A stretch of 64,000 nt of DNA from assembly GCA_028370155.1 (NCBI GenBank), contig CP116670.1, positions 2,356,001 through 2,420,000 on the forward strand. Reading direction: 5' to 3'. Below, in pieces: positions 60,003 to 64,000 of the stretch. Source of the DNA: Arthrobacter sp. OVS8 (lineage in GTDB: Bacteria; Actinomycetota; Actinomycetes; Actinomycetales; Micrococcaceae). The stretch's first letter is position 1; each line of letters opens with the position of its first letter. The notes beneath the pieces are model-generated. The model was not told the origin of the DNA and made no database searches. It worked only from the letters and a program-made list of their open reading frames with translations. A program made the position numbers and the translations under genes.

Positions 60003-61205
60003 ATGATGACCACACCGGCCCACCAGCCACGGCATCATGAGTCGTCCTTTCAGCGATACACGCAGCAGCCACAGCAGTCCGGCGGCACGTTCTCTGTGGC
60101 CCGCAAAGCGAGGAACCTCCTGCGGCGGATTCCGGTGTGGACCTGGCGGGTGTTGATGCACTCGGTGAAGACCAGCGAGAACACCCGCTTCAACGTCGAT
60201 CCGATTGCCGGCGTCGAGTACGCCCACGACATCGATTTCGTGGGCGACGGCATCCGGGCGCACCGCCTCGACGTCATCACGCCGCATCCGCCGACCGGCA
60301 CTACAACAGCAGGCACTACTACAGACGGCACGACAGCCGCAGACACAACAACAGACGGCACCACATCCGCCGATCCTGGCGCGCCGCGGGCGTTGCCCGT
60401 CTACGTGTACTTCCACGGCGGCGGCTGGACGTCCGGGGACAAAGCCTCACTGACCAAATACTGCGCCAGCCAGGCCGCGGGCGGCATGGTGGCGGTCAAC
60501 GTGAACTACCGTAAGGCCCCGCGTTTCCAGATGGCCCACGTCCTGGCGGACGCCAATGCCGCCCTGGCCTGGGTCCGGCAGAATATCGCCAGCTACGGCG
60601 GCGACCCATCGAGGATCGTGCTGGGCGGAGACTCCGCCGGAGGCCAGATCGCGGCCCTCCTGACGGCGGCCAGCTTCCGCCCGGAACTGGCACGGCACCA
60701 CGGCCTGACACCGGCCGTACCCGCCTCCGACTTCAAGGGACTCGTCCAGCACTGCAGCGTGGTGGATTTCTCGGTCTTCTTCGACAAGGGATTCGTGCTG
60801 AGCCTCAACTTCATCCGCATGCTGCTGCCCGGCCTCCGCTCCGGGGCCCGCAACCGCCGCCTCGGCGGAGGCCTGCGGGGAGGCTTCGGCGGCAGGCTCG
60901 GCGGTACGGGCACCGGGGCCGGCCAATTGGAGGCCCTCCGCAGGGGCGCCGGTTTCCTCTCGCCGATCGAATGGCTGGATTCGCGCTTCCCGCCGGTCTT
61001 TGTGACCACCTCGGAGCGGGACTTCTTCTATGCCGCCAACATGAATTTCATCGCCCGGCTACGCGAACATTCCGTCCCCGTGGACAGCCTGGTCTACGAC
61101 TGGGACAGCTCGAACACTGAACACACCTGGCAGCAGAACTTCCGTTACCCGGAATCGCAGGAAGTGTACCGCCGGCTCCACGCCTTCGTCCGCAAAGTAG
61201 CCTGA
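60003..61205 (+). CDS. Alpha/beta hydrolase, hormone-sensitive-lipase-like esterase
   Basis: Intact 400-residue esterase. The oxyanion-hole motif is VYVYFHGGGWTSGDKASL, the nucleophile elbow is IVLGGDSAGGQIAALL, and the catalytic Asp and His lie in FVTTSERDFFYAANM and SSNTEHTWQQNF. Two unusual insertions are present: a Thr/Ala/Asp-rich repeat (TTTAGTTTDGTTAADTTTDG, residues ~100-120) between the first strand and the HGGGW motif, and a Gly/Arg-rich stretch (RRLGGGLRGGFGGRLGG) before the Asp. There is no signal peptide. Confidence 0.85.
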   Translation: MMTTPAHQPRHHESSFQRYTQQPQQSGGTFSVARKARNLLRRIPVWTWRVLMHSVKTSENTRFNVDPIAGVEYAHDIDFVGDGIRAHRLDVITPHPPTGTTTAGTTTDGTTAADTTTDGTTSADPGAPRALPVYVYFHGGGWTSGDKASLTKYCASQAAGGMVAVNVNYRKAPRFQMAHVLADANAALAWVRQNIASYGGDPSRIVLGGDSAGGQIAALLTAASFRPELARHHGLTPAVPASDFKGLVQHCSVVDFSVFFDKGFVLSLNFIRMLLPGLRSGARNRRLGGGLRGGFGGRLGGTGTGAGQLEALRRGAGFLSPIEWLDSRFPPVFVTTSERDFFYAANMNFIARLREHSVPVDSLVYDWDSSNTEHTWQQNFRYPESQEVYRRLHAFVRKVA

Positions 61206-61254
61206 GCGGAGCCCATCCGCCCCGGCCGCCTCCGGACCGGGCTATGTTTAGTCC

Positions 61255-62191
61255 ATGGTGTCTGCCGACAGCAACGCCCTCAATGATCCGGAACCCGAAG
61301 GCTTCGGTTCAGCCCTGGTCGATGAAGCCGCCCGCCAAGACGCGGCCTTGGACAACGTGGACTGGACCGCCCTGCCCGACGGCGCCGTACGCGGCACTTT
61401 CCATGCGCCCAGCGGAACACTCGCCACCCTCTCCATGGGCACCACGGGAAATCCCCGCGTGCTTTTGATCCCGGGGGCCACCGGATCCAAGGAAGATTTT
61501 GTGCTGATGTTGCCCGAGCTCGCCGCTGCCGGGTACTACGTCCTGAGCTGCGACATCGCCGGCCAGTACGAATCCGCCGCGGCCGCCCGGAAAACCTCGT
61601 GCCGCCCCGCGCCCACTACGACTACCATCTGTTCACCAACGACCTTCTCGCCATGCTCGACGCCGAGGACGGGCCCGCGCACGTCGTGGGGTATTCCTTC
61701 GCCGCGATCTTCGCCCAGCTGGCCTTCACCCGGCGCCCGGAAAAATTCCGCAGCCTAACCCTGCTCAGCTGCCCGCCCGAACCGGGCCAGAGCTTCCGCG
61801 GCGTCCAGCGGGTCGGACGGTTCAGCGGCCTCATCCGGCCGCGTGTCGGCGCCGCGCTGATGATCTGGGGCATCCGGGTCAACGTCGTGCGTGTCCCGCC
61901 CAACCGGATACGGTTCGTGAATTACCGGTTCCGTTTCACCCGCCGGAGCTCCGTGCGCGACATCATCGGGCTGATGCAGCACGCCCCGGACCTGAGGGTG
62001 AACTGGCCGCGGCGCCGTTGCCGAAGTTCGTCGCCGTCGGGGAACATGACCTCTGGCCGCTGGCGCTGCACCGCCGCTTCGCACAGGCCATCGGCGCGCG
62101 CATCGCGGTCTACCGGGGCGGACACAGTCCGAGTGAGACCTCGCCACACCAGATGAGCCGCGACCTGATCGCGCTGTACAGGTCCTCGTAG
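61255..62191 (+). CDS. Alpha/beta fold hydrolase, frame broken
   Basis: About 312 residues. The core shows NPRVLLIPGATGSKEDFVLM, LPELAAAGYYVLSCDIAGQY, then, after a break near 61590, YHLFTNDLLAMLDAEDGPAH, VVGYSFAAIFAQLAFTRRPE (nucleophile Ser in GYSFA) and LTLLSCPPEPGQSF. After a second break near 62010 it reads LPKFVAVGEHDLWPLALHRR and YRGGHSPSETSPHQMSRDLI with the catalytic His. The 937-base span fits two lost bases. The substrate is unknown. It is convergent with the glycosyltransferase gene, separated by 16 bases. Confidence 0.82.
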
Positions 62192-62207
62192 CGCTGTCCA
62201 GGTCCGC

Positions 62208-62949
62208 CTAGCCGGCGTGGTCACGTTCCCATTGCCGCCGCCGGCGGCGCCGTCGGAACGGGCCCTCCTGCTTGAATTCGACACCGAACGTGGTCCACGC
62301 CATTGACAGGCGGCGCCCGACGGCGGCCCAGTCCGCCAGCGGCCGCGCGGAGACTTGGACGCGCAGCGTGGGATCGGCGATCACCTTCACGTCGGGCGGA
62401 ATCTGGTAGGAAATGTCCAGGTCATCGTGCACCGGCGGCAGCCCCGATGGACGGAGCCCCGGATCCGGTCCCAGACCTCGGACCGCAGGGCGAAATTCGA
62501 GCCAAATAGCGGGGATGGCCCAGGAGCCACCCGATGGCCCAGAAATACCCGGGGATGTACACGCTGGTGCCCACCCAGCGGGCGAACCGGTTTCCGCCGT
62601 AGAAATCACCGGGGCCGGACACTGCGGACAGCGGGCCCGCCGTCTCGAGGATTGCTTCGACCCGTTCCAGCCAGTCGGCCGGCGGGATGGAGTCCGTGTC
62701 CAGCCGGGCGATCAGGTCGGAGCTGGCTTCGTCGAAGCCATAGGCCGTGGAGGCCGCGATGCCGGGGAGTTCGACGGCGATCCGCCGGGCGCCCGCGGCG
62801 GCGCAGACCGCGGCGGTGTTGTCCGTGCTGGCGTTGTCCACCACCACGATTTCGTCGGCCTGACGGGTCTGGTCCGCGAGCGCGGCGAGGCAGACGGCGA
62901 GCATGTCGGCGTCGTTCCGGGTGGGGATAACCACCGAGATTGTTGTCAT
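62208..62949 (-). CDS. Family 2 glycosyltransferase, frame broken
   Basis: About 247 residues of the GT-A fold: ISVVIPTRNDADMLAVCLAA, IVVVDNASTDNTAAVCAAAG and the metal-binding DTDSIPPADWLERVEA (DxD-like). A hydrophobic patch (VYIPGYFWAIGWLLGHPRY) follows, then, after a break near 62505, SNFALRSEVWDRIRG and DDLDISYQIPPDVKVIADPT. The end is Arg-rich. The 742-base span fits two lost bases. The sugar and acceptor are unknown. Confidence 0.82.
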
Positions 62950-63107
62950 GGTGCCCCGACTCTAGCCCCGGCACCTGACGAAATGCCCGCGTTGGCCTCT
63001 TGCACCATGGCCCCCGGACCCGTAGGTTGGGCAACAGCGGACGAATGTCTCCGCAGCCGTTGGCCTCCGGGCCGCCGGAGATCAGCAGCATTTCAGAAGG
63101 ATATGGC

Positions 63108-63311
63108 ATGGCTACAGGCACAGTTAAATGGTTCAACGCCGAAAAGGGTTTTGGCTTCATTGCCCCGGATGACGGGTCAGCCGACGTTTTCGCCCACTAC
63201 TCGGCAATCGCCAGCAGCGGCTACCGCTCCCTGGACGAGAACCAGAAGGTCGAGTTCGACGTCACCCAGGGCCCGAAGGGCCCGCAGGCTGAGAACATCC
63301 GCCCGCTCTAA
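63108..63311 (+). CDS. cspA: Cold shock protein
   Basis: Intact 67-residue single-domain OB-fold nucleic-acid chaperone. It starts [20 protein letters not shown], which holds RNP-1 (KGFGFI), followed by DVFAHYSAI (RNP-2). A strong ribosome site AGAAGGA lies 7 bases before the ATG. The start codon is preceded by a ~158-base gap that should contain the promoter and a leader. A rho-independent terminator follows at 63364. Confidence 0.95.
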   Translation: MATGTVKWFNAEKGFGFIAPDDGSADVFAHYSAIASSGYRSLDENQKVEFDVTQGPKGPQAENIRPL

Positions 63312-63363
63312 GGACTCCGGATAGCAGCACCGGCCATCCGGCCGCCATGCTTTCCCCAACACC

Positions 63364-63405
63364 ACAAACGCCCCTCGCGAGGATTTCCTCGGGAGGGGCG
63401 TTTGT
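63364..63405 (+). terminator. Rho-independent terminator of cspA
   Basis: ACAAACGCCCCTC pairs with GAGGGGCGTTTGT, with an inner CGAGG/CCTCG stem and an ATT loop. The right arm ends in T-rich sequence. It lies 53 bases after the cspA stop. Confidence 0.85.
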
Positions 63406-63454
63406 CGTTTAAGAACCAGCCGATGGAAGCTCTGCAGCCTCCCCGAGGCGTGTG

Positions 63455-63476
63455 CGTCAAGATTCCGTCAAGATCC
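63455..63476 (+). promoter_or_regulatory. Tandem 11-bp direct repeats upstream of kdp
   Basis: CGTCAAGATTC and CGTCAAGATCC lie head to tail with an 11-base step, followed by a weaker GCATCAAGGATCC (63486-63498). Direct repeats one helical turn apart are typical of OmpR-family regulators; KdpE is the natural candidate. They lie about 100 bases before the first gene of the kdp operon. Confidence 0.5.
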
Positions 63477-63575
63477 GGCCCGCTGGCATCAAGGATCCGT
63501 TAGTCCCTGCGCTTTCGTCTTTTCCGAGGACTTGACTGGGCTTAGCCCCGCGGGCGCAGAGGAAAGGAACCTTCA

Positions 63576-63695
63576 ATGGCCGATGTGGCTGTTATCGGAA
63601 TTCTCATGGTGTCCATGGGGTTCGTGATGTGGATCGGCCACGTCCTGGCCGGGATGGTCGGCGGTAAAGATGACCGGCCGGAGGGCGGAAAATGA
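63576..63695 (+). CDS. Small membrane peptide upstream of kdpF
   Basis: A 39-residue peptide, MADVAVIGILMVSMGFVMWI followed by GHVLAGMVGGKDDRPEGGK. It is one hydrophobic helix with a charged tail. AGGAAAGG lies 7 bases before the ATG and the stop overlaps the kdpF start (ATGA), so it is probably translated. It is not KdpF itself; function unknown. Confidence 0.6.
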   Translation: MADVAVIGILMVSMGFVMWIGHVLAGMVGGKDDRPEGGK

Positions 63696-63790
63696 GCGCC
63701 GACACAATCATGTGGCTCGTCCTGCTCATTGCCGGATTGAGCCTCTTTGGCTACCTCCTGGCGGTCCTGATCCATCCCGAGAAGTGGTGA
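63692..63790 (+). CDS. kdpF: K+-transporting ATPase small subunit KdpF
   Basis: A 32-residue single-helix peptide (SADTIMWLVLLIAGLSLFGY then LLAVLIHPEKW). The P-E-(K/R)-(W/F) end just after the helix is the KdpF hallmark. KdpF stabilises the high-affinity potassium pump KdpABC in the membrane. It overlaps the small peptide upstream and is followed 7 bases later by kdpA. Confidence 0.85.
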   Translation: MSADTIMWLVLLIAGLSLFGYLLAVLIHPEKW

Positions 63791-63797
63791 GCGGATC

Positions 63798-64000
63798 GTG
63801 ACCTTCAACTACGTTTCTTTCGTCGTCCAAGTGGCGGCACTTCTCATTGTTCTGGCAGCCCTGCACAAGCCCTTCGGCATCTACCTGGCCCGGGTTTTCG
63901 AAGCAACCACGTCCAGTCGGCCCGAGCGGTTGTTCTACCGGCTCGCCGGGATCGACGCCGGCACTGAACAGACCTGGTCCGTATACCTGCGCAGCGTTCT
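63798..64000 (+). CDS. kdpA: K+-transporting ATPase subunit KdpA, 5' part
   Basis: GTG start; the first 67 residues are visible before the window ends. VTFNYVSFVVQVAALLIVLA is the first membrane helix, then LHKPFGIYLARVF and ERLFYRLAGIDAGTEQTWSV, which match the conserved KdpA N-terminus (K-P-x-G-x-Y and Y-R-x-x-G-x-x-x-x-x-E-Q-x-W). It is the potassium-selective channel-like subunit. kdpB and kdpC should follow outside the window. Confidence 0.9.
   Translation, partial: MTFNYVSFVVQVAALLIVLAALHKPFGIYLARVFEATTSSRPERLFYRLAGIDAGTEQTWSVYLRSV

Overview
The window looks like a chromosomal segment from a high-GC actinobacterium of the Micrococcaceae (Arthrobacter/Pseudarthrobacter type). I infer this from the strong G/C bias at third codon positions, the GTG/TTG starts, ATGA/GTGA stop-start overlaps, ANTAR and DUF3151 proteins, and the kind of housekeeping genes present. 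I see no tRNA, rRNA, IS element, prophage or CRISPR array.

Layout. 1-4.3 kb (+): 3' end of an acetyl-CoA synthetase, a dimethylsulfone monooxygenase (SfnG), an O-acetylhomoserine sulfhydrylase and a CoA-binding protein. 4.4-6.5 kb (-): ECF sigma factor with a membrane-anchored partner and a Pro/Ala-rich secreted protein behind a leader of three tandem hairpins. 6.6-8.4 kb: ACC deaminase (acdS) divergent from a GntR regulator, with a perfect palindromic operator between them. 8.5-17.5 kb: mostly housekeeping (purA, fba, trmH-family methylase, HAD phosphatase, pyrE) plus a STAS protein and a GAF-ANTAR regulator. 17.6-23.1 kb (+): an unusual operon of AcsA-type ligase, 2-oxoacid dehydrogenase E1alpha, E1beta and E2, and an acyl carrier protein. 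24.6-35.9 kb (-): a complete-looking glucuronide-to-2-keto-3-deoxygluconate route (uidA, uidB, uxaC, uxuB, manD) with a gluconokinase, a GH3 enzyme and a LacI regulator. 36-46.7 kb: a second LacI-controlled locus with an oligopeptide-type ABC importer, two Gfo/Idh/MocA oxidoreductases and two sugar isomerase/epimerase TIM barrels. 46.8-51.3 kb: nadE, an IclR regulator and a 3-oxoacid CoA-transferase/thiolase operon. 51.4-54.8 kb: an HbpS-like secreted haem-binding protein divergent from a sensor kinase/response regulator pair (HbpS-SenS-SenR layout). 55-62.9 kb: assorted enzymes. 63.1-64 kb: a cold-shock protein and the start of the kdp potassium-pump operon (kdpF, partial kdpA).

Sequence quality. 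About half of the protein genes are broken by frameshifts. In nearly every case the length arithmetic and the local reading fit loss of single bases, usually from short G/C (once A) runs, and essential genes such as pyrE and nadE are hit. I treat these as sequencing or assembly errors, not gene decay, and give whole-gene spans with the approximate break points. Nearly all function calls come from motifs recalled from known families; none was checked against a database.
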